From: Microvirga ossetica
Lineage (GTDB): Bacteria; Pseudomonadota; Alphaproteobacteria; Rhizobiales; Beijerinckiaceae
Length of the DNA stretch: 64,000 nucleotides
Direction: 5' to 3'
Assembly: GCF_002741015.1 (NCBI RefSeq)
Contig: NZ_CP016616.1
Span: 2,885,501-2,949,500 of the forward strand
The notes below the pieces were generated by a model. The model was not told the origin of the DNA. It saw only the letters and a list, made by a program, of their open reading frames with translations, and ran no database searches. Of this stretch, positions 55,936 through 64,000 are shown one piece after another (positions within the stretch are counted from its first letter, which is position 1; each line of letters begins with the position of its first letter). The position numbers and the translations under genes were made by a program.

Positions 55936-56351
55936 GAGGCGATCTCCGGCCGCAAGGGCGACGCAACGGGAAAGGGGTCGCGACGGGACCCTCATTCGAT
56001 AACCTATGGTAAACCCCGAGTCCGTTCGCTGTCGACCGGGATCGACATGGACGCCCAGGCCAGAAGACCGCCAAGTTCCGGCGACGGTGTCAGCAGAGCC
56101 ATAATCAGGGTCTGCCTCCATCGTTTTCAGGAGATACCCGAATAGCCCGACGGCACGGCGTTGGACGATACTTCGGGCATGTCGGGACAGGAGCAAGGGC
56201 TCTTACGATTGTCCTCATCGGTCAAGTGGATGTCCTGCACGGTCAAGCAAGCTCCGCCGACTCGTCTACGATGCGAGCACTCAGGTAAGGCCTTAGCCAT
56301 GTCCGCCAGCACGTCACGCTGACAGCGCACACCCTTTCGAGGACGGATGTC
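55936..56351. other. divergent regulatory region of the kinase and sulfatase operon
   Basis: 416 bp between the kinase gene (minus) and the formylglycine-generating enzyme gene (plus). The paired CGGTCAAG repeats are listed separately. No gene is visible. Confidence 0.6.
56219..56270 (+). promoter_or_regulatory. CGGTCAAG direct-repeat activator site, sulfatase operon
   Basis: CGGTCAAG occurs at 56219-56226 and 56240-56247, a 21-bp period (two helical turns), in a longer block shared with 62722-62775. About 19 bp after the second copy lies a possible -10 (TCTACGAT). The second repeat would sit at the -35 position, like a class II activator site. The regulator is inferred, with the adjacent NarL-type protein the candidate. 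Confidence 0.55.
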
Positions 56352-57341
56352 ATGACTGACGCGGACGTCGTCGATTCGCTAGACGGTATCATTGACAGGC
56401 CGCTGGAACACGGCGGCATGATCCGGATTTCCGGCGGCACGTTCCGCATGGGCTCGGACCGGCATTATCCGGAGGAGGCGCCGGTCCATCGCGTCAGCGT
56501 CGATGCGTTCTGGATCGACCGGACGCCGGTCACCAACCGCCAGTTCCGGCGCTTCGTCGAGGCCACCGGGCACGTCACGGTCGCGGAAATCGCGCCCGAC
56601 CCGAAGGACTATCCCGGCGCCCTGCCGCACCTGCTCCATGCGGGCTCGCTCGTGTTCAGCCCGCCGGATTATCCGGTCGATCTGCATCACTTCAGCCAGT
56701 GGTGGGCATTCAAGCCCAGGGTGACCTGGCGGCGTCCCTACGGCCCGGGCTCGTCGATCAAGGGCCTCGACGACCATCCGGTCGTGCATGTCGCCTATGC
56801 CGATGCGGCGGCCTATGCCCGATGGGCCGGCAAGGATCTGCCGACCGAGGCCGAATGGGAATTCGCCGCCCGTGGCGGACTGGACCAGGCGGAGTTCGCC
56901 TGGGGCGATGACTTCGCGCCGGACGGCCACCAGATGGCCAACACCTGGCAGGGCGCCTTTCCATTCCAGAACATGCGTCTCGACGGTTACGAGCGCACCT
57001 CCCCGGTCACCGCCTTCCCACCGAACGGCTACGGCCTCTACGACATGATCGGCAATGTCTGGGAATGGACCAGCGACTTCTACACGCCGAGGCATCCGGC
57101 CGATGCACCGAAGGCGTGCTGCATTCCCGAGAACCCGCGCGGCGGGCGCGAGGACCAGAGCTACGCGCCCTGCGAGCCCGATACCCGGATTCCGCGCCGG
57201 GTGCTGAAGGGCGGCTCACACCTGTGTGCGCCCAATTACTGCCGCCGCTACCGTCCGGCGGCGCGTCACCCGCAGCCGGTCGACACCTCGACGAGCCATG
57301 TCGGCTTCCGCTGCATCATCAGAGAGAGGAAGAGCCCATGA
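56352..57341 (+). CDS. formylglycine-generating enzyme (SUMF1/FGE family)
   Basis: 329-residue cytoplasmic oxidase that converts the active-site cysteine of sulfatases to formylglycine. The FGE-sulfatase fold begins with G-G-x-F-x-M-G-S-D near 28-36. The substrate-binding core has W-E-F-A-A-R-G-G and G-N-V-W-E-W. The catalytic, copper-binding cysteine pair is C292 and C297 in G-S-H-L-C-A-P-N-Y-C-R-R-Y-R. Presence of both cysteines separates true FGE from related EgtB/PvdO proteins. Its stop overlaps the first sulfatase ATG by 4 bp, indicating a dedicated maturase. Confidence 0.95.
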   Translation: MTDADVVDSLDGIIDRPLEHGGMIRISGGTFRMGSDRHYPEEAPVHRVSVDAFWIDRTPVTNRQFRRFVEATGHVTVAEIAPDPKDYPGALPHLLHAGSLVFSPPDYPVDLHHFSQWWAFKPRVTWRRPYGPGSSIKGLDDHPVVHVAYADAAAYARWAGKDLPTEAEWEFAARGGLDQAEFAWGDDFAPDGHQMANTWQGAFPFQNMRLDGYERTSPVTAFPPNGYGLYDMIGNVWEWTSDFYTPRHPADAPKACCIPENPRGGREDQSYAPCEPDTRIPRRVLKGGSHLCAPNYCRRYRPAARHPQPVDTSTSHVGFRCIIRERKSP

Positions 57342-59101
57342 CCAGTGATCGTGCGTCCTCACAAACGCCCGGCGGACGCTTCCGCGTCCGGCACATGCGG
57401 GCCAAGGCTGCCCTGATCGGGGCCACGGCCCTGATGTCCGCCGCGATGGCCGCTCCGGCCGTCGCGCAGGCGCCGCAGCAGAAGCCCAACATCCTGTTCA
57501 TCATGGGCGACGACATCGGCTGGATGCAGCCGAGCATCTACCACCAAGGCATCGCGGTCGGCGAGACGCCGAACATCGACCGCATCGGCCGGGAGGGTGC
57601 GAAGTTCATGACCTATTACGCCGAGCAGAGCTGCACGGCGGGTCGCAACGCTTTCTTCACCGGCATGCATCCGCTCAGGACCGGGATGATCCCGCCGCAA
57701 CTGCCGGGCAGCCCGTCCTATCTGCGGCCCGGCACGCCGGCCATCGCCAAGTTCCTGCACGACCTCGGCTACAACACCGGCGAGTTCGGCAAGAACCACC
57801 TGGGCGACCACACCGATGCGCTGCCGACCGCGCACGGGTTCCAGGAGTTCTGGGGCTACCTCTACCACCTCGATGCCATGCAGGGGGTGAGCTTCCCCGA
57901 CATCAACAAGACGCCGACCGAGCAGACGGTCGCGCCGGTCTGCCGGAACACGCCGATCCCCGGGCTGCCCCTGGATCCCGCGGCGGTCGATCCTTTGACC
58001 ACCCCGTGCCTGACGCCGCCGCGGCCGGTGCTCTCGTGCAAGTCGTCCGATGGCACGAGCGCGAACCAGACCTGCCAGGATCAGGGGCCGCTGACGCTCG
58101 AGCGCTCGAAGGGCGTGGACGAGGAGATCTCGGCCAAGCTCATCGACTTCCTCGACCGCAACGACCCCGAAAAGACCAAAAAGCCGTTCTTCGCCTGGTA
58201 CAACCCCGCGCGCATGCACGTCACGACCGTGCTGAACGACAAGTACATGGGGATGGTGGGTGAGCCCGGCGGCAAGGACTGGGGCGTCAACGAAGCCGGC
58301 ATGAAGCAGATGGACGACAACATCGGCTACGTGTTGAAGAAGCTCGAGGAGATGGGCGAGCTCGACAACACGATCGTCGTGTTCACCACCGACAACGGCG
58401 CCGAGACGATCTCTTACCCCGATGGCGGCACCACCCCCTTCAAGGGCGGCAAGCTGTCCACCTGGGAGGGCGGCATGCGTGCGCCGCTGGTCGTGCGCTG
58501 GCCGGGGCACATCGAGCCGGGAACGATCAAGAACGACATATTCGCGTCCCTCGACTGGTTGCCGACGCTTGTCGATATCGCCGGCGGCGCCAAGGGCAAC
58601 GACCTGAAGGCCCAGATCGAGCGGGGCGAGTATCCCGGGATCGTCAAGACGACGCTCGACGGCGTCAATCAGCGCGCCTACCTGGAAGGCCGATCAGACA
58701 AGTCGGCCCGCGACACCTTCTTCTATTACTCGGGCAAAGACCCGTCCGCGGTGCGCTACAAGAACTGGAAGATCTACTTCGCGATGGTGTCCGATGCGCC
58801 GGCCGGGTTCCTCGCCGGCGTCATCCCCTACCACTGGAGTCAGGTCGTCAACATCAAGCGCGATCCGTTCGAGACGTCGATCGGGGAGCAGTCGAAGACG
58901 CTCTTGGGCATGGGCGGCGCACTCGCAGGACCGGTCACGGCTTACCTCTATGACTGGAACCTCCTGCCGATCGGCCAGGCGCTCTGGCTGAGGGAACTCG
59001 AAACCTACAGGAAGTTCCCGCCGATGCAGGATCCGGCGAGCTACAACCTCGAGCAGGTGATGGAGCAGCTCAAGAAGCCGCAAGCGACCCCGGGCCAGTA
59101 A
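57338..59101 (+). CDS. exported arylsulfatase (first of two)
   Basis: 587-residue type I sulfatase. A signal peptide (about 18-44, preceded by a 17-residue leader) ends A-V-A-Q-A. Metal ligands D58-D59 lie in M-G-D-D-I-G. The FGly motif is C99-T-A-G-R, a C-x-A-x-R variant of the usual C-x-P-x-R. A later T-D-N-G-A-E supplies the other metal ligands. It hydrolyses a sulfate ester in the periplasm after cytoplasmic modification by the co-translated FGE. It has a cysteine-containing insertion near 205-255. The substrate is unknown. Confidence 0.94.
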   Translation: MTSDRASSQTPGGRFRVRHMRAKAALIGATALMSAAMAAPAVAQAPQQKPNILFIMGDDIGWMQPSIYHQGIAVGETPNIDRIGREGAKFMTYYAEQSCTAGRNAFFTGMHPLRTGMIPPQLPGSPSYLRPGTPAIAKFLHDLGYNTGEFGKNHLGDHTDALPTAHGFQEFWGYLYHLDAMQGVSFPDINKTPTEQTVAPVCRNTPIPGLPLDPAAVDPLTTPCLTPPRPVLSCKSSDGTSANQTCQDQGPLTLERSKGVDEEISAKLIDFLDRNDPEKTKKPFFAWYNPARMHVTTVLNDKYMGMVGEPGGKDWGVNEAGMKQMDDNIGYVLKKLEEMGELDNTIVVFTTDNGAETISYPDGGTTPFKGGKLSTWEGGMRAPLVVRWPGHIEPGTIKNDIFASLDWLPTLVDIAGGAKGNDLKAQIERGEYPGIVKTTLDGVNQRAYLEGRSDKSARDTFFYYSGKDPSAVRYKNWKIYFAMVSDAPAGFLAGVIPYHWSQVVNIKRDPFETSIGEQSKTLLGMGGALAGPVTAYLYDWNLLPIGQALWLRELETYRKFPPMQDPASYNLEQVMEQLKKPQATPGQ

Positions 59102-59322
59102 CCGGAGCCGAAGCAAAAGCCCGCGATCGGCCGGCACCACTCAACCAGGTGCCTGCCGATCGCATGAGGCAAAGCATCGACCAGAAGCCCGGCACCTCGG
59201 TGCTCAGCTTCAAGGTAATCGTAAAGGTCCGAAGGGCCGCTCATCCGGCTCCGACGAGAGACGCCGGGGTCTTGCGACCTCGGCATCCGCAGGAAAGCGA
59301 CCCGCGATCGAAGGGAACGACA

Positions 59323-60912
59323 ATGCGCACGATGAGGAACCTAGGGCTCGGACTTCTGGTGTCGGCCGCGGCCGTGATGGCGACGCCGGCGGCCGCGCAG
59401 CCTCAGAAACCCAACATCGTCGTGATCATGGCCGACGACATCGGCTTCTGGAACATCAGCGCCTACAACCGCGGCATGATGGGCTATCGCACGCCGAACA
59501 TCGACCGCATCGCCAACGAAGGCGCCGTCTTCACCGATTATTACGGCCAGCAATCCTGCACCGCCGGCCGTGCCGCGTTCATCACCGGGCAGAGTCCATT
59601 GCGAACGGGACTTCTGAAAGTGGGATTGCCGGCCGCGAAGGAAGGCTTGTCGGAGAAGGATCCGACGATCGCCGACCTGCTCAAGCCGCAAGGCTATGCG
59701 ACGGGCCAGTTCGGCAAGAACCATCTCGGCGATCGCAACGAATTCCTGCCGACGGTGCACGGCTTCGACGAGTTCTTCGGCAACCTCTATCACCTGAATG
59801 CCGAGGATGAGCCCGAGCATCCGGACTATCCGAAAAACCCCGCCTTCCGGGCGCAGTTCGGACCGCGCGGCGTTCTGAAGTGCACTGCCACGGCCACCAA
59901 CACCCCCGGCGACGATCCGCGCTTCGGCCCCTGGGGCAAACAGAAATGCGACGACACCGGGCCGCTCACCAAGAAGCGCATGGAAACCATCGACGAGGAA
60001 TTCCTCGCGGCCTCGCTCGACTTCGTCGATCGCGCCAATCGCGATCAAAAGCCGTTCTTCCTGTGGTTCAATCCGAGCCGCATGCACATCTGGACGCGCC
60101 TCAAGCCGGAGTCGCAGGGCGTGACCGGGCTCGGGATCTATCCGGACGGCATGGTGGAACACGACGGACAGGTCGGTCAGCTCCTGAAGAAGCTCGACGA
60201 TCTCGGCATCGCCAACAACACGATCGTGATCTACACCACCGATAACGGCGCCGAGACCTTCTCGTGGCCCGACGGCGGCACCACGCCGTTCCGGGGCGAG
60301 AAGAACACCAATTGGGAAGGCGGCTACCGCGTCCCGGCGATGATCCGGTGGCCCGGACAGGTGCCGGCGCGAACCGAGATCAACGACATCGTCTCCGCCG
60401 AGGACTGGGCGACGACGCTTGTGGCAGCGGCCGGCGAACCGGACATCAACAACAAGCTCCTGCAAGGTTATGAGGCCGCGGGCAAGACCTTCCGGGTTCA
60501 CCTGGACGGCTATGACCAGCGCGACCTGCTCGGCCGAAAAGGCCCGAACAAGCGCCGCGAGTTTTTCTACTGGACCGACGACGGCAACCTTGCGGGCCTG
60601 CGCTACGAGCAGTGGAAGGCGGCGTTCCTGGAACAGAAGGCGGAGGGGTTCGACGTGTGGCAGCAGCCGATGGTGGAACTGCGCCTGCCGATGCTGTTCA
60701 ACCTGCGCTCCGATCCGTTCGAGCGGGCCCAGCACGAGGCCGGCGATTACGTGAGATGGTTCATCGAGCATGCCTTCGTGCTCGTCCCGGCGCAGGCGCT
60801 CGTCGCGCAGCACTTGGCGAGCTTCCAGCAGTTCCCGCCGCGTCAGAAACCCGGCTCGTTCTCAGTCGAGCAGGCGATGGAGAAGCTCAGGAACCCGCCA
60901 TCGAGCAACTAG
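59323..60912 (+). CDS. exported arylsulfatase (second of two)
   Basis: 529-residue sulfatase paralogous to the previous one. The signal peptide (1-25) ends A-A-A-Q. Metal ligands D38-D39 lie in M-A-D-D-I-G-F. The FGly cysteine is C79 in S-C-T-A-G-R, and T-D-N-G-A-E follows the central domain. It lies 221 bp after the first sulfatase with an AGGGAACG ribosome site. The gap shows no terminator, so it is probably in the same operon. The two enzymes share F-G-K-N-H-L-G-D and likely act on related substrates. Confidence 0.94.
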   Translation: MRTMRNLGLGLLVSAAAVMATPAAAQPQKPNIVVIMADDIGFWNISAYNRGMMGYRTPNIDRIANEGAVFTDYYGQQSCTAGRAAFITGQSPLRTGLLKVGLPAAKEGLSEKDPTIADLLKPQGYATGQFGKNHLGDRNEFLPTVHGFDEFFGNLYHLNAEDEPEHPDYPKNPAFRAQFGPRGVLKCTATATNTPGDDPRFGPWGKQKCDDTGPLTKKRMETIDEEFLAASLDFVDRANRDQKPFFLWFNPSRMHIWTRLKPESQGVTGLGIYPDGMVEHDGQVGQLLKKLDDLGIANNTIVIYTTDNGAETFSWPDGGTTPFRGEKNTNWEGGYRVPAMIRWPGQVPARTEINDIVSAEDWATTLVAAAGEPDINNKLLQGYEAAGKTFRVHLDGYDQRDLLGRKGPNKRREFFYWTDDGNLAGLRYEQWKAAFLEQKAEGFDVWQQPMVELRLPMLFNLRSDPFERAQHEAGDYVRWFIEHAFVLVPAQALVAQHLASFQQFPPRQKPGSFSVEQAMEKLRNPPSSN

Positions 60913-60957
60913 CTCATGCGAACCGATGAATCGCATTTCGAGCCTATGGAGGACATC

Positions 60958-61248
60958 ATGATCAGGATCCTGCTACCGGCCCTCGCTCTCACCCTGGCGA
61001 CCGCGACGACAGCGACGGCGCAGGTCGGACCGCCGACGTCGCAACGCACCTGCGGGGCCAACCGCCAGCTCGTCCTGCGGGACGGCGCGGTCGTCCTCGA
61101 CACCAGCCCGCAGACCTATGCCCGCTTCGTCAGGAGCGGCGCGGAATGCCTGGTCGGCCAGTTCCCCGAGCCGGCCTGGGTGCCGAGCTCCAACAACCCG
61201 CAATGCTTCATCGGCTACCGCTGCAAGGACAGCTCCGACGACTTCTGA
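60958..61248 (+). CDS. small exported cysteine-containing protein
   Basis: 96-residue protein with a signal peptide (1-22, ending A-T-A-Q). The mature part has four cysteines (T-C-G-A-N, E-C-L-V-G, Q-C-F-I-G-Y-R-C), probably two disulfides. A TGGAGG ribosome site precedes the ATG. It lies between the second sulfatase and the HAD phosphatase on the same strand. No known family; a periplasmic accessory of the sulfatase system is possible. Confidence 0.7.
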   Translation: MIRILLPALALTLATATTATAQVGPPTSQRTCGANRQLVLRDGAVVLDTSPQTYARFVRSGAECLVGQFPEPAWVPSSNNPQCFIGYRCKDSSDDF

Positions 61249-61325
61249 CGCCGGGTTGGCGGGGGCCGACACTCGCCTCTCGGGCTCCTCAACCAGGTCA
61301 TGCATGCATCTGAAAGGGATTGAAC

Positions 61326-62384
61326 ATGGATCCGATCACACCGTCCGGCATCAACCGCCGCGTCATGCTCTCGACATTGGCCGTGCTTCCTGTCCTGCCC
61401 GGGCTGCTTCGTCCCGTCCCCGCGGCGGCGCAGGCGCCGGCCGCGGGCAGCCCATTGCCGTCGTGGAACGATGGGGCGGCGAAACAGGCCATCCTCGACT
61501 TCGTGCGGGTCACCACCGACCAGGCCAGCCCGAGCTACGTCCGTCCGGAGGAACGCATCGCAACCTTCGACCAGGACGGGACGCTGTGGGTCGAGCATCC
61601 GATGTACTCGCAGGTGGTCTACTGCCTGGATCGCGTCCCGGCGGTGGTGGCGAAGCGGCCGGAACTCAGGAATGCGGAGCCCTTCAAGACCGTTCTCTCC
61701 GGCAATCGGGAGGCGATGGCGAAGCTGTCGATGCATGACCTCGAGATCATTCTCGCCGCGACGCTGACCGGCATGTCGGTCGACGAGTTCAACGCCGAGG
61801 CGCTGCGCTGGCTCGAAACGGCCCGGCATCCGCGCTGGCAGCGTCCCTACACCGAGCTGGTCTATCAGCCGATGCTCGAAGTTCTGCGCCATCTGCGCGA
61901 CAACGGCTACAAGACCTACATCGTGACCGGCGGCGGCCAGGACTTCGTGCGCATCTATTCGGAACGGGTCTACGGCATCCCGCCCGAGCAGGTGGTCGGC
62001 ACCGCCGGCGCGACGAAGTACGGCTATGGCCAGGACGGCAAGCCGTTCCTGACCAAGGAGCCGAAGCTGCTGCTCAACGACAACAACGCTGGCAAGCCCG
62101 AAGGCATTCACCTGATGATCGGCCGCCGTCCCCAGGCGGCCTTCGGCAACTCGAACGGCGACCGCGAGATGCTGGAATGGACCGATGCGGGTGCCGGCGC
62201 CCGGCTCAAGATGCTGGTTCTGCACGATGACGCCACCCGCGAATACGCCTACGGCCCGGCCGCGGGCCTGCCCGACACCAAGGTCGGCGCCCTCACCGCC
62301 GCACTCTATGGCGAGGCCAGGAAGGACGGATGGTCGGTGATCAGCATGAGGAACGATTGGAAGCGCATCTTCCCGTTCGAATAG
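61326..62384 (+). CDS. exported HAD-superfamily phosphatase
   Basis: 352-residue HAD hydrolase. The N-terminus (residues 8-36) has a twin-arginine-like N-R-R-V-M-L followed by a hydrophobic stretch and A-A-A-Q-A, so export by Tat or Sec is likely. HAD motif I is F-D82-Q-D84-G-T-L-W, motif II is I-V-T-G-G-G, and the later G-N-S-N-G-D-R-E-M region supplies motif IV. It would cleave phosphate esters in the periplasm. Position in the sulfatase operon suggests joint scavenging of sulfate and phosphate esters. Confidence 0.9.
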   Translation: MDPITPSGINRRVMLSTLAVLPVLPGLLRPVPAAAQAPAAGSPLPSWNDGAAKQAILDFVRVTTDQASPSYVRPEERIATFDQDGTLWVEHPMYSQVVYCLDRVPAVVAKRPELRNAEPFKTVLSGNREAMAKLSMHDLEIILAATLTGMSVDEFNAEALRWLETARHPRWQRPYTELVYQPMLEVLRHLRDNGYKTYIVTGGGQDFVRIYSERVYGIPPEQVVGTAGATKYGYGQDGKPFLTKEPKLLLNDNNAGKPEGIHLMIGRRPQAAFGNSNGDREMLEWTDAGAGARLKMLVLHDDATREYAYGPAAGLPDTKVGALTAALYGEARKDGWSVISMRNDWKRIFPFE

Positions 62385-62425
62385 GAACCCGCCAGCAGGG
62401 TGCGGGCAATCAATGAGGTCGACTG

Positions 62426-62695
62426 ATGGCGTGGCATGGAATTCTCATCGGAGCATTGACCGTTGCGCTCCTCGTCTCCGGCAGTCGCGATGCGGCGGCC
62501 CAGGCGACGCCGCCGGAAACCCTGGCGGCGCAACTGCGATTGCAGGGTTATCGCTGCGATGAACCTGTGACGGCGCAACGGGATGCCCAGCTTTCGCAGC
62601 CGGATGAGATCGTGTGGAACCTGCGGTGCGGCAACGCCTCCTACCGGATGCGCCTCACGCCCGACATGGCAGCCCGGGTCGAGAAGCTCGATTGA
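62426..62695 (+). CDS. small exported hypothetical protein
   Basis: 89-residue protein with a signal peptide (about 1-27, ending D-A-A-A-Q-A). The small mature domain contains two cysteines (Y-R-C-D-E-P and L-R-C-G-N-A-S-Y-R) that likely form a disulfide. It is the last gene of the sulfatase operon, 41 bp after the HAD gene. No family is recognised. Confidence 0.7.
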   Translation: MAWHGILIGALTVALLVSGSRDAAAQATPPETLAAQLRLQGYRCDEPVTAQRDAQLSQPDEIVWNLRCGNASYRMRLTPDMAARVEKLD

Positions 62696-62721
62696 TCGGA
62701 GGCCAACGGGATTGTCCCGAT

Positions 62722-62775
62722 CGGTCAAGCCGATGGCGCATCCGGTCAAGCAATGCCTGCTCGTGCGCGTAACGT
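62722..62775 (+). promoter_or_regulatory. CGGTCAAG direct-repeat activator site, second copy
   Basis: CGGTCAAG at 62722-62729 and 62743-62750 has the same 21-bp period as at 56219. Flanks match as well (ATTGTC upstream, CAA downstream). A possible -10 (GTAACGT) lies about 19 bp after the second copy. It lies upstream of the Gly-rich exported protein gene. Confidence 0.55.
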
Positions 62776-62945
62776 GTCCAAGCGTACATGGCGTCCCTGC
62801 CTAAAGCCCGGATGCCCAAGAACTCCGTCCGGACGCACCGCATCCGAGCGGAAGAGCAGACCGCACCGACAGTGGTCTTGCCGACGGGCAGGCTCTGTCC
62901 CACCGGCTTTGCTCTCAACGTAGGTCCCAATCGAGGAGATGAACC

Positions 62946-63728
62946 ATGTCCGTGAAGCACCGCGCGTCCAACCTTCTGTTCGTTGGTGGACTGTTTCTCA
63001 CGCCAGGCATCGCGCTGTCCCAGGACGCGGCGACGAAGCCCCATGTGCCGCTCGAGAAAAGCATCGGCCAGACCACGCCGACGGGTCCGGTCCCCTCGCT
63101 CGCCGTGCTCAACGCGGCGGGCGCGAAGCTGGAGGGCGGCAAGCTGATCTTGACCGGCGTGGCGCCGAACTCGATAGTCTTCGCCGATCGGCCGGTGCGG
63201 GCGGCCGGTCACGTGATGACCGAGCAGTTCATCATGCAGTGGGATGAAGGCAAGGACAGCTTCGCCAAGGATCCGCCCAACGCCACCGTGTCCGTCCTGG
63301 GCGGCGACGGCTCGAAGGTCAGCGATGCCGTGGTGACGCTGAAGACGCCGAAGCTCGAAGGCGGGAACCTGACCTTCGACGTCGTGGTGCTGGAGGGAAG
63401 TCTGGCCGGATCGAGCGGACCGGCTGCACTGTTCATCGACCGCTTCGCCGCCTTCGGCGGCGGCGGCTTCCACGCGGGCGGCTTTGGAGGTTTTCATGCC
63501 GGCGGCTTCGACGCCGCGCGCTTTGGCGGCTACCGTGGCGGCGCCTGGGCCGGCGGCCGCTATTGGCACGCCCCCGTCTATCATGGTGCCTGGTATGGGG
63601 CGGGTGCCGGGGTGGCGGCTGGCCTTGCCGCCGGGACCGCGATGGGAGCGGCCGAGGCGGCGTACCCTGACCTTGGATATGGTGGCGGCGGCCTGTGCGG
63701 CTATTATCCCTATGGGCCGTGCTACTGA
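62946..63728 (+). CDS. exported protein with Gly-rich C-terminus
   Basis: 260-residue protein. A signal peptide (about 1-25, ending I-A-L-S-Q) precedes a beta-rich globular domain (about 45-155). The C-terminal ~100 residues are dominated by Gly, Ala, His and Tyr, with repeated G-G-F-H-A-G-G-F-G and a Y-P-Y-G-P-C-Y end. The tail looks like a metal-binding, adhesive or surface low-complexity domain. The family is not recognised with confidence. It probably has its own promoter with the CGGTCAAG repeats shared with the sulfatase operon. Confidence 0.75.
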   Translation: MSVKHRASNLLFVGGLFLTPGIALSQDAATKPHVPLEKSIGQTTPTGPVPSLAVLNAAGAKLEGGKLILTGVAPNSIVFADRPVRAAGHVMTEQFIMQWDEGKDSFAKDPPNATVSVLGGDGSKVSDAVVTLKTPKLEGGNLTFDVVVLEGSLAGSSGPAALFIDRFAAFGGGGFHAGGFGGFHAGGFDAARFGGYRGGAWAGGRYWHAPVYHGAWYGAGAGVAAGLAAGTAMGAAEAAYPDLGYGGGGLCGYYPYGPCY

Positions 63729-63790
63729 ATGGTCCGCACCCTCGATGGCCTCTTCAGCGCCGCGGTGTCAATCGCGCAATGATGTCGTGA

Positions 63791-63823
63791 GGCGCGACGG
63801 GAGGTCATCGTTCCAGTCGCGCC
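63791..63823. terminator. hairpin after the Gly-rich protein gene
   Basis: Arms GGCGCGAC and GTCGCGCC surround a 17-nt loop, 62 bp after the preceding stop and 40 bp before the next ATG. It may be a terminator or a leader hairpin. Confidence 0.4.
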
Positions 63824-63863
63824 CTGATGGAGTCCGCAACGGACCCTGCTCGGGAGGGACGCA

Positions 63864-64000
63864 ATGACGATTGCCCGCCCCACCGTCTTTTGGATCACGA
63901 TCGCCGTCATTGCGCTGGTGACGCTGGTGCTGTTGCGTGAAATCCTGCTGCCGTTCGCGGTCGGCATGACGCTCGCCTACCTGCTCGTCCCGGCCGTCGA
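63864..64000 (+). CDS. AI-2E family transporter, N-terminal part
   Basis: The gene runs off the window; 45 residues are visible. Two hydrophobic segments are joined by L-L-R-E-I-L-L-P-F-A-V-G, then L-A-Y-L-L-V-P-A. This is the characteristic opening of AI-2E/PerM-type (UPF0118) inner-membrane proteins, which include autoinducer exporters and Na+/H+ antiporters. A GGGAGGG ribosome site precedes the ATG. Assignment rests on this short piece. Confidence 0.8.
   Translation, partial: MTIARPTVFWITIAVIALVTLVLLREILLPFAVGMTLAYLLVPAV

Noticed and set aside
62722..62760. Possible sigma-54 promoter at the CGGTCAAG repeats
   Set aside because: No proper GG-N10-GC spacing is present in both copies; the direct repeats explain the conservation better.

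Overview
The window is a GC-rich chromosomal segment of an alphaproteobacterium, most probably order Hyphomicrobiales (Rhizobiales). Support comes from the tsaD/gpsA block facing hemC-hemD-mitofilin(COG4223)-hemY, an ECF41-type sigma factor, HWE-family kinases, a DUF4170 protein, and palindromic intergenic elements of the kind common in this order. A Microvirga/Methylobacteriaceae-like genome is my inference, not shown directly. No prophage, CRISPR array, rRNA or complete insertion sequence is visible.

Layout. 0-3.7 kb: an AhpD-like protein with its ECF41 sigma factor, a cyclopropane fatty acid synthase, an L,D-transpeptidase and a small membrane protein. 3.8-10.3 kb: acs, a DUF1761 protein, a Crp/Fnr regulator, an EVE-domain protein, gpsA and tsaD. 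10.6-15.6 kb: hemC, hemD, a Mic60-like membrane protein and hemY, followed by three tRNAs (Thr, Ala, Gly). 16.5-20.2 kb: a chemoreceptor, an internally deleted ArsR remnant coupled to an SRPBCC gene, and a cation efflux protein. 20.4-26.6 kb: a CHASE2 adenylate cyclase paired with a FecR-TPR-beta-barrel protein, and a lone receiver. 27-29.7 kb: a glutamine amidotransferase, a GNAT acetyltransferase and a ScfR/RamB-like regulator with an operator over its promoter.

30.3-42 kb is one dense plus-strand block of overlapping genes. An OsmF/YehYXW-type osmoprotectant transporter runs into heme oxygenase, bacteriophytochrome, a receiver protein, a degenerate receiver-HisKA_2 protein, an HWE kinase and an amidase. 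Its organisation suggests light or redox sensing and osmoprotection are expressed together. 42-49 kb is an accessory region of small or unrecognised genes.

49-53.3 kb holds a type-I-secreted beta-helix protein followed by two decaying genes: a fragment of a cyclase/FlgO-like protein and a frameshifted MscS channel. 53.4-62.7 kb is a sulfatase locus. A NarL-type two-component system faces an operon of formylglycine-generating enzyme, two exported sulfatases with C-T-A-G-R active sites, a small exported protein, an exported HAD phosphatase and another small exported protein. A pair of direct repeats (CGGTCAAG, 21-bp period) occurs both before this operon and before the next exported Gly-rich protein gene, suggesting a shared regulator. 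The window ends inside an AI-2E family transporter gene.
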